From CAVVVS01 sp963751355 (lineage in GTDB: Bacteria > Bacteroidota > Ignavibacteria > Ignavibacteriales > Ignavibacteriaceae): a stretch of 64,000 nucleotides of DNA. Below, piece after piece: positions 37,929-48,200 of the stretch. How positions within the stretch are numbered: the stretch's first letter is position 1; every line of letters starts with the position of its first letter. A program made the position numbers and the translations under genes. The stretch spans positions 1-64,000 of the forward strand of contig CAVVVS010000001.1 of the NCBI GenBank assembly GCA_963751355.1, written 5' to 3'. The notes beneath the pieces were generated by a model. That model had not been told where the DNA came from. It saw nothing but the letters and a program-made list of their open reading frames with translations, and ran no database searches.

Positions 37929-39614
37929 TCATTTAGTTAGAATCATTTTCTTAGTCTCCGTATAATCAGGGGTTGAAACTTTGTAAAGATATAATCCCGA
38001 AGGTAAATCAGTAGCATCAAACGAGAAACTGTGGGTGCCTTTACCCAAATGACCTTTGAACAATTTATTTATTTCTTTCCCTTCAAGATTATAAATTGTA
38101 ATCTGTACCTCGGAATCATGCACCAAATCAATGTTTATACTGGTTTTTGGATTAAACGGATTAGGGTAGTTCTGTTCAAGTATAAATGGCTGCATCTTCC
38201 CCTGTCCAACTTTAACCGAAGAAGAATAAACAACAGTTCCGTCTATGTTCACCTGTTTTACCCTGTAAAAAACTATATCAGAATTGTTATCTTTAGCATC
38301 CAAGAAAGAATAATTTTTTGTCTCGGTATTATCGGCATCAATCGTAAAGACACCACGATATTTTGAATTATTGGTAGACTTTTGAAGTACGTATTTATCG
38401 GCCTGTTCAAAATCACCACCGTTCCATTCAAGTTCATACGAACTACTGAGTAAATTTATATTCAGTTCGGGCGCGCGCGCGAAAATAGGTGCATCCGATT
38501 TTATCAACTGTGTACCGCTTGAGTAAATATTTAACCTGTTTTTTTGCGAGACAAGGTTTTCTGATTCGTCAAAATTTAACTGTGCCAAAACAGTAGAACT
38601 GTCAGATAAAAAATTGAGGTAGCTTTTATTCTTGAATGAAGCAATAATAGAGTTTTGTAAATCTATAAATCTTAATAAATCTATTTGAAATGATTTTTGC
38701 TGGTTAATATCTCCAAAGTTAAGCTCCAGGTTTTCCGGTGCAGATAAACCGGGCAAATTATTTTTCGATATCAACTTTCCGTTGCAGTAAAACAGTGCTT
38801 CATTGGTATTGTATGAAAATAAAATCGAAATATGATACCATGATTTTTTCCCTATGAAATAAGGATTTAGAAATTTTTGCACAGCAATACCGGAAGTTAC
38901 CGAAAGAGTTTGAAATGCATTTGTGGAAATATTAAATATTGTTTGAGCATTACTTTTATTATTCACTTTTATTATTTGTGTTCCGCTTTCATTCAGCTTT
39001 ATCCAAAATTCCGTCAATAAATTATTTGATGAGAAACTATTTAGTGGAATCCTGAAAAAAGAATTCTTTCCGATTAAAAGAGACTTCCCTGCGCTTTTTT
39101 CCGGTTTGTAATATTTTAGCGAAGTTTTCGATAATTGTCCCTCTGTTTTTGTAAAACCATTCTCATCATCATTTTCGAGATATCCTACTACAGAGTCGGC
39201 ATTCATATAAATTCCGTATAATTTTAACTCCGATTTAAGCCTGTCACTAGAATTGAAATTTAAGAGAATTTGGAAATATGTACCAATAGACAGAGTTGTA
39301 TCCGATAAATCGATAGTTGTTTTATAAGCAGAGAGATTAAATTTAGATAATACTGCCGGGGTAAAATCGAGATTCAAAATTCCGCTAACGGAGTTAAGTT
39401 TTATACTATTGGGGGAAATCCCATCAGGTGGTATAATGTAAAGAATTAATTGATCTGCATCGGAATATGGATTGGTTGTAAGTATTGAAACATCATACGA
39501 GGAATTGACCGGAATAAACTCCGGGTAAACAAGTTTATAACTATCACCGTTATTGCTAATTGCTGCAATACCGGTTATATAACCGAACAACAATATAATA
39601 AAGGTTTTAAGCAT
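37929..39614 (-). CDS. T9SS cargo protein with LamG-like domain
   Basis: 561 residues: signal peptide (about 1-20), an N-terminal beta domain, a concanavalin/LamG-like segment in the middle (including WYHISILFSYNTNEALFYCNGK), a fibronectin-like stretch (ELEWNGGDFEQADKYVLQKS) and a T9SS type A sorting domain beginning NYPNPFNPKTSIN. LamG-like folds often bind sugars or surface ligands. No catalytic motif is seen, so an adhesive or structural surface role is the best guess. It lies 41 bases after nuoI, in the same direction, but is probably unrelated. Confidence 0.82.
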   Translation of the reverse strand: MLKTFIILLFGYITGIAAISNNGDSYKLVYPEFIPVNSSYDVSILTTNPYSDADQLILYIIPPDGISPNSIKLNSVSGILNLDFTPAVLSKFNLSAYKTTIDLSDTTLSIGTYFQILLNFNSSDRLKSELKLYGIYMNADSVVGYLENDDENGFTKTEGQLSKTSLKYYKPEKSAGKSLLIGKNSFFRIPLNSFSSNNLLTEFWIKLNESGTQIIKVNNKSNAQTIFNISTNAFQTLSVTSGIAVQKFLNPYFIGKKSWYHISILFSYNTNEALFYCNGKLISKNNLPGLSAPENLELNFGDINQQKSFQIDLLRFIDLQNSIIASFKNKSYLNFLSDSSTVLAQLNFDESENLVSQKNRLNIYSSGTQLIKSDAPIFARAPELNINLLSSSYELEWNGGDFEQADKYVLQKSTNNSKYRGVFTIDADNTETKNYSFLDAKDNNSDIVFYRVKQVNIDGTVVYSSSVKVGQGKMQPFILEQNYPNPFNPKTSINIDLVHDSEVQITIYNLEGKEINKLFKGHLGKGTHSFSFDATDLPSGLYLYKVSTPDYTETKKMILTK

Positions 39615-39655
39615 CGGGCTCCCAAGATAGGGACAAAAAGCTTACGACACAAGTA

Positions 39656-40153
39656 TTATTTATAACTACGGAGAAACTCTATTCTATCCTGAAGCTGGCT
39701 AATCGGTGTTAAAAGCTTATCTTTCCCATATATAGCGTCTTCTCTGTTCGAGAATGCCAGTTCGTAATCTTTACTCATCACTATCGCTTCTTCGGGGCAA
39801 ACTTCTTCACAAAATCCGCAAAAGATACATCTAATCATATTAATTTCGAATTTTTCAGGATACCTTTCTTTTTCGCGATCTGTTTCAGCTGCTTGAACTT
39901 CAATTGCTAATGCCGGGCAAACCCTTGAACATAAACCGCAGGCTACGCATCTTTCTTCACCGTTTTCTTCCTGTACCAATACAGGTCTGCCCCTGTAGGA
40001 TGCAGGCGGAATAAATTTTTCTTCGGGATATTTCATCGTAAACTTGGGTTTGAACATATTTTTTAAAGTTAGAGACAACCCTTTTACGATTTCAGGTACG
40101 TATATTTTCTCGAGTAAGGTTAAATCTTTTTCTCTCTTCTTAACAGCCATCAA
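39656..40153 (-). CDS. nuoI: NADH-quinone oxidoreductase subunit I
   Basis: The ferredoxin-like subunit that carries electrons in Complex I through two 4Fe-4S clusters (N6a, N6b). Both cysteine motifs are complete: CVACGLCSRVCP (69-80) and CIFCGFCEEVCP (109-120). Length 165 is normal. The two methionines at the start leave a one-codon doubt about the true start. It follows nuoH after 114 bases on the minus strand. The genes for subunits J to N, which usually follow, are absent here. Confidence 0.95.
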   Translation of the reverse strand: MMAVKKREKDLTLLEKIYVPEIVKGLSLTLKNMFKPKFTMKYPEEKFIPPASYRGRPVLVQEENGEERCVACGLCSRVCPALAIEVQAAETDREKERYPEKFEINMIRCIFCGFCEEVCPEEAIVMSKDYELAFSNREDAIYGKDKLLTPISQLQDRIEFLRSYK

Positions 40154-40267
40154 AACTCCGTGTATTAAAATTACATCTTAAATATGTGAATTTTGCCCTT
40201 TATTAAAAATTTTTATTATAACTAGTATTCAAATCTAATAATAAATTGTGCTCTGAATATGAAACTA

Positions 40268-41299
40268 CTAAATTTTAAAAACCATTATCAGGAAAGCAAC
40301 CCAAATAATATTAATGAGTGACAAAGGGAACATCACTTTCCAGCCTAAATTCATCAATTGATCATATCTGAATCTCGGTATACTCCATCTCACCCAAATA
40401 AAGAAAAACAACAGTGCCGCCATTTTTATACAAAACGTAAGTATGGAAATTATAACAAAAAGAGTTGTGGATAATCCGAATGATTCAAGATAAGGGAAAT
40501 GCCATCCCCCCAGGTAAAGCGTAACAATAAGTGCACTCGCTATTATCATATTTGCATATTCAGCCAGGAAAAAAGCTGCAAATTTCATACTGCTGTACTC
40601 GGTATGAAATCCACCGACAAGCTCCGGCTCTGCTTCCGGTAAATCAAAAGGTAGCCTGTTTGTTTCCGCAAAAGCCGAAACGAGAAAAGTAATAAACCCG
40701 ATAGGCTGCAATATCGCATTCCACATCCATCCCGATTGAGCTTGTACAATATCAATAGGTCTTAATGAGCCGGCTAATAACAAAACTCCGCCGATAGAAA
40801 AGCCCATTGAAACTTCATAAGAAATCATTTGAGCAGAGGAACGAATTCCTCCCAGAAGCGAATATTTGCTTCCGGATGACCAGCCCGCGAGTGTTATTGC
40901 ATAAACACCTAACGAACTTAATGCTAACACATAAAGAATACCTATGTTTATATCTGCGACAACTAACGGAACTTTAACTCCAAAAATAGTTATTTCCGGA
41001 CCGAAAGGAATCACGGCATATGTTGTGAATGCCACGAATAGTGCGATAATAGGTGCAAGTGTATGGATTTTTTTATTCGCAAAATCCGGTACAATGTCCT
41101 CTTTCAAAAGAAGTTTCAAAACATCGGCAAAGGGCTGCAGTACACCTTCCCAACCAACCCTGTTCGGACCAAGCCTGTTTTGTGCCCATGCACTTACCCT
41201 TCTTTCAAAGTATACCAGGTAAGATACTGTCAGTAGCATTACGCTGATTACAATAACAATCTTCACCAGGCTGAAAATAATTATCTGTAAAATACTCAT
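40268..41299 (-). CDS. nuoH: NADH-quinone oxidoreductase subunit H
   Basis: The multi-pass membrane subunit of Complex I that forms part of the quinone chamber. 343 residues with about eight to nine helices and the hallmark motifs: YFERRVSAWAQNRLGPNRVGWEG near the start, ETNRLPFDLPEAEPELVGGFHTEYSSMKFA in the middle and RWSIPRFRYDQLMNLGWK near the end. It follows nuoG after 23 bases and precedes nuoI, so these three are one transcript. Confidence 0.96.
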   Translation of the reverse strand: MSILQIIIFSLVKIVIVISVMLLTVSYLVYFERRVSAWAQNRLGPNRVGWEGVLQPFADVLKLLLKEDIVPDFANKKIHTLAPIIALFVAFTTYAVIPFGPEITIFGVKVPLVVADINIGILYVLALSSLGVYAITLAGWSSGSKYSLLGGIRSSAQMISYEVSMGFSIGGVLLLAGSLRPIDIVQAQSGWMWNAILQPIGFITFLVSAFAETNRLPFDLPEAEPELVGGFHTEYSSMKFAAFFLAEYANMIIASALIVTLYLGGWHFPYLESFGLSTTLFVIISILTFCIKMAALLFFFIWVRWSIPRFRYDQLMNLGWKVMFPLSLINIIWVAFLIMVFKI

Positions 41300-41322
41300 T
41301 TAATTTCAAACTCCATTTCTGA

Positions 41323-42999
41323 TTAAGCCGGTTCTTCTATATTGACATTAAGTTTCGCTCCAAGCTCACCTAAGTCATCGTAGTCTATTCTTTTGAATGC
41401 TTCAATTGTTTTTGCCATGTCAGCGAAAACTTCCTCAGCCAAATTAAATTTTGATTTTTGTCCCATTGCCGAAGATAAAGCAGAAATAATTTTCCATGTT
41501 GAACGGGCGTCACGTTTGTTCCCTTTTGCCCACCTGTCAAACCCGGTTCCAAACTTATCTAAACGGCTCATAGACATTCCTTCAAGAGCCCTGTCCATCT
41601 CAACCGAAGCAACTGCAGGTCTTAAACGCTGAATTCTTCCATTAAAGTTTATAAAGGTTCCGTTCTTCTCGGCATAAGTCGCGGCTGGGAAAACATAATC
41701 CGCCATAGCAGTTGTTTTGTTGAAATTTGTTGCGTGAATAATTAATAAATCGAGTTTGGATAATAAAGTTTCCAATTCAGGATCAGCAGCTATTAAATCA
41801 TCTTCAATTACATAAAGAGCTTTTATTTTACCTTCTTTAATTCCCTTAAAGATGCCTTCGATATTAAGACCGCCTTTTGAAGGAACAGCACCTGCTAATT
41901 CTGCTCCCATACTATTTGGAGTAACATCATTTCTTCTTAATATATCATCACCAAATGCCGGATCGGTGTGACGAACGAAATCAATATTTCTCGTTCCGAT
42001 AACCGAATGAGCAAATTTAGCCAGCATATAATTATCTTCGCAAGTAGCATAAGCCGAACCAATAAACGCGACTTCGTTTTTGGAAAATGCTTTTAACTCG
42101 GAAACTGCTGCAACAACAACTTCATCCCAGCTCGCCTTAACAAGATTACCGTCTCTTCTCAGATAAGGTCCGTCAACTCTATCCTCAGCATTAATATTTT
42201 TAAAAGTATTTAATCTTCCGTGATCACACATCCAGTAACTATTTACTTCATCGTTCTGCCGCGGAGTTAATCTTAATACTTCATTATTTCTGACCCAGAT
42301 TTCCGTATTACATCCACGTGCACATCCGGAACAGATAGAGTTGGTAGCCGACATATCCCAAACTCTTGCCTTGAAACGAAAATCCCTGCTGGTAAGTGCA
42401 CCCACAGGACAAATATCAATTGTATTCATCGAGTAAGGATTATCCATTTCTTCTCCGGGATAGGTTACAATTGTAACCCTGTCGCCTCGCTTAACAAAAG
42501 TTAATTCGGGATCTTTTGCAATTTCATCACAGAACCTGATACAGCGGGAACATGAAATGCAGCGGTCACCGTCAAACATTACATTAGGTCCTAACGGAAC
42601 TCTTTTATCTTTATGATTTTTCTCCTCCGTAAACCTGCTCTCACCTACACTATGCTGGTATGCATAATCTTGAAGTTTACATTCACCGGCTTCGTCGCAG
42701 ATCGGGCAATCGAGCGGATGATTTATAAGCAAAAACTCCATTACTGCATTTCTGGCACTAAGCGCTTTTTCACTCTCGGTATGGACTACCATTCCATCCG
42801 ATGCCAAAGTTGAACATGCAATAACCAGCTTCGGAATTTTTTCAACTTCCACCAAACATACACGGCAATTTCCGGACACTGTTAAACTCGGATGCCAGCA
42901 AAAGTGAGGAACCGTAATTCCGTTTGCTTTCGCGGCTTCAATAATTGTCTGTCCCTGATTAAATTCTATTTCTTTTCCATCTATTACTAATTTTGGCAT
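41323..42999 (-). CDS. nuoG: NADH-quinone oxidoreductase subunit G
   Basis: The large Fe-S subunit of Complex I. The N-terminus is a 2Fe-2S ferredoxin domain (HFCWHPSLTVSGNCRVCLVE). Next come CPICDEAGECKLQD (His/Cys cluster), CISCSRCIRFCDEI and a molybdopterin-oxidoreductase-like domain with CSGCARGCNTE. The 558 residues are far fewer than in E. coli (about 900), because the C-terminal molybdopterin-like domain is short. This is seen in other bacterial NuoG proteins, so it is probably not truncation. It begins the G-H-I set, with alanine dehydrogenase 103 bases upstream. Confidence 0.93.
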   Translation of the reverse strand: MPKLVIDGKEIEFNQGQTIIEAAKANGITVPHFCWHPSLTVSGNCRVCLVEVEKIPKLVIACSTLASDGMVVHTESEKALSARNAVMEFLLINHPLDCPICDEAGECKLQDYAYQHSVGESRFTEEKNHKDKRVPLGPNVMFDGDRCISCSRCIRFCDEIAKDPELTFVKRGDRVTIVTYPGEEMDNPYSMNTIDICPVGALTSRDFRFKARVWDMSATNSICSGCARGCNTEIWVRNNEVLRLTPRQNDEVNSYWMCDHGRLNTFKNINAEDRVDGPYLRRDGNLVKASWDEVVVAAVSELKAFSKNEVAFIGSAYATCEDNYMLAKFAHSVIGTRNIDFVRHTDPAFGDDILRRNDVTPNSMGAELAGAVPSKGGLNIEGIFKGIKEGKIKALYVIEDDLIAADPELETLLSKLDLLIIHATNFNKTTAMADYVFPAATYAEKNGTFINFNGRIQRLRPAVASVEMDRALEGMSMSRLDKFGTGFDRWAKGNKRDARSTWKIISALSSAMGQKSKFNLAEEVFADMAKTIEAFKRIDYDDLGELGAKLNVNIEEPA

Positions 43000-43102
43000 T
43001 TCTGTTTCCTAATCACATTCTTATTTAGAAGAATAAACTCTCTGTGCTATTCCCGGTTCGCCGAAGGGCAGCAAAAACACGAACAGCACACATCCATTAA
43101 AA

Positions 43103-44218
43103 TTAATTTAATACCGAATCAACTTCATGGTATTCGAAATTGAAAGCTTCCGCAACACCTTTGTAAGTAATCTTCCCGTCAATCATATTTAATCCAAATT
43201 TGATTTCAGGATTTGTTTTAACGGCAGCTTTAAAACCTTTATTAGCAATCTCAACCGCATAAGGCAGAGTTGCGTTTGTTAATGCAAGGGTAGATGTATG
43301 AGGCACTGCGCCCGGCATATTAGCTACACAATAGTGAACAACGCCATCTATAACAAAAGTAGGGTTCTCGTGTGTAGTAGGCTTGCAGGTTTCAATACAT
43401 CCGCCCTGGTCAACCGAAACATCAACTATTACAGAACCCTCCTTCATTAACTTTAACATATCCTTTGTTACAAGTTTCGGAGCCTTAGCGCCCGGAATAA
43501 GAACAGCACCGATTACAAGATCAGCTTTCGGTAAATTAGCTCTTATATAATATTCGTTCGACATCATTGTGGTTACATTTTTAGGCATTACATCATCAAG
43601 ATACCTGAGCCTGTAAAGATTGTTATCAAAAATTGTAACTTTTGCACCAAAACCAGCGGCAATTTTAGCAGCGTTGGTTCCTACTATTCCACCGCCGAGC
43701 ACCATAACTTCGGCAGGACCGGTACCAGGAACACCGCCTAAAAGGACCCCAAAACCTCCCATTACTTTTTCAAGATATTTAGCGCCTTCCTGAGGTGCCA
43801 TCCTGCCGGCTACTTCGCTCATAGGTATAAGGAGAGGCAAAGATTTGTCTGCTTTTTGAACTGTTTCATACGCTATTGCAACACATTTTGATTTCATCAT
43901 TGCCTCGGTTAATTCCTGGCTTGCGGCAAAGTGAAAATACGTAAATAAAACCTGTCCTTCACGAATCAAATCATATTCCGGAGCTATAGGTTCTTTAACT
44001 TTCATTATCATATCCGCTTTTTCAAAAACCTCTTTCGCAGTAGAAATAATTTCCGCACCCACTTCTTTGTATGATTCATCCGAGAAACCGCTGCCTACAC
44101 CGGCATTTGTTTCAACGAGTACTGTATGACCGTTTTTAATTAATGTTGATGCTCCGACAGGTAGTAATGCTACTCTGTTTTCGTTTGTTTTAATTTCTTT
44201 AGGTACCCCAATAACCAT
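43103..44218 (-). CDS. ald: Alanine dehydrogenase
   Basis: Converts L-alanine to pyruvate and ammonia with NAD+, reversibly. At 371 residues it has full length. It begins MVIGVPKEIKTNENRVAL, has YFHFAASQELT with the catalytic His region, the NAD-binding VMVLGGGIVGTNAAKIAAGFG and the DVSVDQGGCIETCKPTTHENP block that follows. The start has a good AGGTG ribosome site (CTGAGGTGTAAA before ATG). The gene lies between the M16 peptidase and nuoG. Confidence 0.96.
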   Translation of the reverse strand: MVIGVPKEIKTNENRVALLPVGASTLIKNGHTVLVETNAGVGSGFSDESYKEVGAEIISTAKEVFEKADMIMKVKEPIAPEYDLIREGQVLFTYFHFAASQELTEAMMKSKCVAIAYETVQKADKSLPLLIPMSEVAGRMAPQEGAKYLEKVMGGFGVLLGGVPGTGPAEVMVLGGGIVGTNAAKIAAGFGAKVTIFDNNLYRLRYLDDVMPKNVTTMMSNEYYIRANLPKADLVIGAVLIPGAKAPKLVTKDMLKLMKEGSVIVDVSVDQGGCIETCKPTTHENPTFVIDGVVHYCVANMPGAVPHTSTLALTNATLPYAVEIANKGFKAAVKTNPEIKFGLNMIDGKITYKGVAEAFNFEYHEVDSVLN

Positions 44219-44241
44219 TTTACACCTCAGTTTTTTGCCGG

Positions 44242-45573
44242 CTATGCTGCCGATTTTAGTAATGCATTTTTTGATTTTATAATTAATTTAATGAAGGAAT
44301 TTTCTACGAGCAATTCGTTAGCAATCTCAAGGACATCTTCCCGCGAAACTGCATCTATTTCTTTCATTACCTCTTCGGTTGATTTTACTCTGCCATGATA
44401 TAATTCAGACTGAGTCATTCTAATCATCCGGTTGGAAGTACTCTCGAGACTTAATAACATATTCCCCTTGATCGACTCCTTCGCTTTTTTTAATTCGCGA
44501 TCCGATATTTTATTTTCTCTGATTTTTTTAAATTCTTTTAAAGTTAATGTTATAGCCTTGTCCAGCATTTTTTCATTTGTCGAAAAATAAATCCCGAAAG
44601 ATGAAACATCATAAAAAGTGTTTAAGAAAGAATTTACCTGGTAAGTTATCCCGTTTCTCTCACGCAGCGTTTGGAATAATCTTGAACTGCTGCCTTCTCC
44701 TAAAATCTGAGTTAGCAGCGCCGCTTTATTCCGCTTTTCATCCTTGTAGCCGCAGGTTGATCTTCCGATAATTGTATGTACCTGCTGAATTTCCTTTTCA
44801 ATAATCTCAAAACGTGCTGCCTGAGGATTGAATCTGTAATTTTTCCGTTTTATTGATGAATTACCCAGGTCCTTCTTAAGATATTTATCGGTTAATTTAA
44901 CAATCTCATCATGATCAACTGCACCGGACGCAGCAATAATTAACCTGTCAAACCCGTATTTATCATTTATAAAATTAAAAAGGTCAAATTGAGTAAATCC
45001 ATTAATATTTTTTTCTGTTCCTATTATAGGCAGACTTAACGGGTTACCTGCAAAAAGGATCTCTTCAAATTTATCAAAAATTAGCTCTTCCGGATTATCT
45101 TCAATATCATACAATTCATCAATTACAACACTAGCTTCTTTTTTTATTTCCGAAGATTTGAAGGTAGGGTTCTGAATCATATCGGCTAATACTTCGAATG
45201 TTTTACCGAGATGGTTTGCGAGACCTCTGCCGTAGTAGCAAGTATGCTCTTTAGAAGTAAAAGCGTTTAAATAACCGCCGCAAGATTCTATGTCGTTTGC
45301 AATCTTTCTTGCCGAACGTTTTTTGGTACCTTTAAAAAGCATGTGCTCAATAAAGTGAGTAATTCCGTTGTTCTTGAAGTTTTCGTCTCTCGAACCCACA
45401 TTGAACCAAAACCCGAGAGAAAAAGATTCCACGTAAGGAATGTTCTCGGTTAAAATTATAGTTCCGCCGGGAAGGATTGTTTTATTATAATTACTCAAGT
45501 TAAATGACGTTTTTACTGTAAAATGATGAAAAAATTCGTTTCCAAATATAGAGAAATGGCTATATGTAGTCAA
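44242..45573 (-). CDS. M16 family zinc peptidase
   Basis: A 443-residue M16 (insulinase/MPP-type) peptidase. The inverted zinc motif HFIEH (His73, Glu76, His77) is followed by the KGT and SKEHTCYYGRG blocks, and a second domain without the motif makes up the C-terminal half. It is similar to processing-peptidase-like bacterial enzymes such as YmxG. The start is uncertain: the TTG at 45573 gives 25 extra residues, while another TTG at 45498 begins where homologues usually do (MSNYNKTILPGG). No signal peptide is seen, so it is probably cytoplasmic. It lies 23 bases before ald. Confidence 0.9.
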   Translation of the reverse strand: MTTYSHFSIFGNEFFHHFTVKTSFNLSNYNKTILPGGTIILTENIPYVESFSLGFWFNVGSRDENFKNNGITHFIEHMLFKGTKKRSARKIANDIESCGGYLNAFTSKEHTCYYGRGLANHLGKTFEVLADMIQNPTFKSSEIKKEASVVIDELYDIEDNPEELIFDKFEEILFAGNPLSLPIIGTEKNINGFTQFDLFNFINDKYGFDRLIIAASGAVDHDEIVKLTDKYLKKDLGNSSIKRKNYRFNPQAARFEIIEKEIQQVHTIIGRSTCGYKDEKRNKAALLTQILGEGSSSRLFQTLRERNGITYQVNSFLNTFYDVSSFGIYFSTNEKMLDKAITLTLKEFKKIRENKISDRELKKAKESIKGNMLLSLESTSNRMIRMTQSELYHGRVKSTEEVMKEIDAVSREDVLEIANELLVENSFIKLIIKSKNALLKSAA

Positions 45574-45921
45574 GGAAAGAGGCAGTAGATTGACGGGCGT
45601 CGAAATAGGAATGAGTGATATAAACTATTTATATAATGGGCAATTGCGAACTTTTATTTAATGAGTTTCAAGATATTAGGAAATAGGATATAAATTTAAT
45701 GCAAGAGATACTTAAGAATAGGTTTATTTTTATAATATTCTCATTTTCAAGGAAGTACTTCGCCTAATCAAAAATTTTGTATTAAAATTTCTTTCGTTAA
45801 CCCCGGGCTTCTGGAGAAATATTATCCTAATAAACCCATGATATTTGTTTATGGATTATATCTTGAGAAAACTATCACTAGCATCATCCGTGGATTCAAT
45901 TTAGGGTGCGGCAATTAAATC
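45574..45921. other. Intergenic region, no gene seen
   Basis: A 348-base space upstream of the M16 gene, ending at the small membrane-protein gene on the same strand. AT-rich with no reading frame of note, no tRNA-like fold and no clear hairpin. Confidence 0.4.
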
Positions 45922-46164
45922 CTACATTTTTGAAATAAAATTTAAAATAATTATTTCCATGATTAAAGTAAGGACTACAAGAGTGATATAATAAATTTTT
46001 TTCTTTTTTGATTCGCGTTCTTTAATGTCTTGAAAATCCAATTCATCAGTTACTTCCCTGACATAATCACCGTCATTAATAGACCAGTTGTGATAGTTAT
46101 TTTCTTTTCTCATATATATTCTTGAATTTCTGTAGAATTGAGATACATGCACATCCATTATCAT
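45922..46164 (-). CDS. Small single-helix membrane protein, unknown
   Basis: An 80-residue frame with a polar, acidic N-terminal part (NDGDYVREVTDELDFQDI) and a Lys-rich stretch followed by a C-terminal membrane helix (about 56-78, IYYITLVVLTLIMEIIILNF). It looks like a tail-anchored protein. The first Met is at 46164, but a Met at 46113 gives a 63-residue form. No ribosome site supports either. No family was recognised. Confidence 0.5.
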   Translation of the reverse strand: MIMDVHVSQFYRNSRIYMRKENNYHNWSINDGDYVREVTDELDFQDIKERESKKKKIYYITLVVLTLIMEIIILNFISKM

Positions 46165-46438
46165 GCCACATATTATTTTTTTAATCTCTTAAAAAAGGAA
46201 TCATTTTTTATACTAAAAATTTGACGGAAAGGAAAAATTACTTAAAGGAGGAAAATTTTTCTCATATAAAAAGAAGTAGTTTTGGTTATAGTCCCGTAAT
46301 TATGAATTCATTTGAAATAACATGTGGCTAGCCGGCTTCTTTCTTTAACTGATTCAATTCAGTTTTTACCGCCGTGTTTTAAGTAGTACCTTCAGCTCGC
46401 ACATGGAGTTATTAAGTTCACTCCACAGGGAATAATAG

Positions 46439-47023
46439 TCATCGAGAAAAGGAAAAATTTTCTTTCGGGACAATCAACTGCTTAAAAGAAAGGTGCTGCA
46501 TAAATACAATACTTATTAATTGTCCGCATAATAATACAATTATATTTACTACTTGATCTTCTAAAACGGAGAAGGGATAGAAATTTTCCCGGTAATAAAA
46601 TTTTATAGCTTCCATTGGAATCCAGCAAACGGTAATAACAGTAGTAAGTATAACCCTAAACCACACCGGAGAAAAATCAATTTTATGCCATACTTCTGAT
46701 GTTACAAATTTACCCGTTCCTATATATTGATTATTCATGTCACGAAATAAAAAATACAAAATAGCTATTATGGAAGGAGTAGCGAGTATTTTAATAAATT
46801 GAACATTATAATAATTATCAGGCTGATAGGTAAAGAAGTAGAGCGGAGTATCTTTAACCATTTGAACGAACCAACTGTTCGGCGAATAGGATAAATTTCT
46901 GGTTATCGCAATTATTATGAGGATTAGGCAAATAAAGCATGAAAGAAGTACATTCAGGTTAATGATTTTTTTATTTACCTGAAGATAGTGATCCTTTAAA
47001 ATATTTACGGTTTTTATAATCAT
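46439..47023 (-). CDS. Hypothetical multi-pass membrane protein
   Basis: 194 residues from the ATG at 47023, with about four hydrophobic segments: near the start (VLLSCFICLILIIIAI), around FIKILATPSIIAILYFL, FRVILTTVITVCWIPM and VVNIIVLLCGQLISIVF. Between the first two is a loop with several aromatic residues (TPLYFFTYQPDNYYN). An upstream TTG at 47071 would add 16 residues. No family was recognised. It may share a transcript with the patatin gene upstream, 160 bases away. Confidence 0.6.
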   Translation of the reverse strand: MIIKTVNILKDHYLQVNKKIINLNVLLSCFICLILIIIAITRNLSYSPNSWFVQMVKDTPLYFFTYQPDNYYNVQFIKILATPSIIAILYFLFRDMNNQYIGTGKFVTSEVWHKIDFSPVWFRVILTTVITVCWIPMEAIKFYYRENFYPFSVLEDQVVNIIVLLCGQLISIVFMQHLSFKQLIVPKENFSFSR

Positions 47024-47183
47024 TTGAATATGACTTTTGACTTTAATATTCAGATTTAAGTTTCTTGTCAATCCTTAAACCGGTTATAGAAGACCAATTA
47101 ACCGCTATATTATTTTATTCTTTCAACAATTAATCAATAAAACAATTCCTTTTCTATATATTTAAAATTTGACTACAAAGAGA

Positions 47184-48200
47184 TTATTTATTCACCGCAT
47201 CGGATTTATCAAACCATTCAAAGTATTCATTTACACCTTTCCTACCGGACTCAATTAAAGCATCCTTTTTTTCGTTGGGCAAATCAAACTCTGTCGTCTT
47301 TACCCCTAAACTGTCGATATAAATTGTTCTCTGCCAATCGTCGCTGTGAAGATGTTCATTAGTCTGAGCTTCCATAAATGTTCTGATTAATGACCAGAGA
47401 TATGAGAAAAAATCATCAACTACATCAACAGGGGGTTGGGCATGATCTCTAAACTGCGATATTTCAGCTTTTGAATCGAGCCTGAAACCCAGTGTTTCTT
47501 TGTTATAAACATATCTGGATATTTCTCTTTCAGAATTTTCAAACTCTTTGTTTTGCTTATTGTAGTACCCAGTTTCTATTTTATTTTCTTTAACATATTT
47601 TTCCCTGTCGAATAATTTCACAGGATAATTGGATAGTACACCGCCGTCAACATAAACATCGTTTCTCGGACTCCGGACTGCCGCAAAGAACAACGGGATC
47701 GACATCGAAATTCGTACAGCATCGGCTATACACATCCTGGGAGTATGTTCGCATGAAAAAATTTCAGAACAGTGGGTTGAAAGGTTAGTCCCGACAAGGT
47801 AAAGATCTTTAAATCCTTTTTTGCTCTGTAATGCCTTCACATCTGCAAAAGTTGATTCGGGATTGCCGGTTTTGTTTCGGATAACCGTACCTATCCAGTT
47901 TCTGAAAAAATCCCCTTTATACCAGCCAAATTTTTCAATCAACCTTTCCGTATCCCGAACCATTCCCCATGAATCATCCATAAAATTGTTGAAATTCAAC
48001 TTCCATAAAATATCTTTTGTTTCTTCTTCCGTGTAATTGAGACCGACTAAGATTGCATTTATGGCTCCCGCCGAAGTTCCTCCAACCCGTTCTATGTTGG
48101 AAATAATGTTTCGTTTTCTCAATTCTTGAAGTGCGCCGACATAAGCAATCCCTTTAACTCCGCCGCCCTCAAAAATCAGATTTTTAAATTTGTAATCCAT
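47184..48200 (-). CDS. Patatin-like phospholipase
   Basis: A 338-residue patatin-fold serine acylhydrolase. The oxyanion-hole motif GGGVKGIAYVGAL is at 12-24, the nucleophile elbow GTSAG has Ser43, and the catalytic Asp185 is in DGGVLSNYPV, giving a complete Ser-Asp dyad. No signal peptide or barrel domain is present, so it is probably cytoplasmic and acts on membrane lipids from inside. The start has a GGGGGT ribosome site. Confidence 0.9.
   Translation of the reverse strand: MDYKFKNLIFEGGGVKGIAYVGALQELRKRNIISNIERVGGTSAGAINAILVGLNYTEEETKDILWKLNFNNFMDDSWGMVRDTERLIEKFGWYKGDFFRNWIGTVIRNKTGNPESTFADVKALQSKKGFKDLYLVGTNLSTHCSEIFSCEHTPRMCIADAVRISMSIPLFFAAVRSPRNDVYVDGGVLSNYPVKLFDREKYVKENKIETGYYNKQNKEFENSEREISRYVYNKETLGFRLDSKAEISQFRDHAQPPVDVVDDFFSYLWSLIRTFMEAQTNEHLHSDDWQRTIYIDSLGVKTTEFDLPNEKKDALIESGRKGVNEYFEWFDKSDAVNK

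Noticed and set aside
41323..42999. NuoG truncated
   Set aside because: All Fe-S motifs are present and short NuoG proteins of this kind occur in other bacteria; nothing beyond the stop continues the domain.
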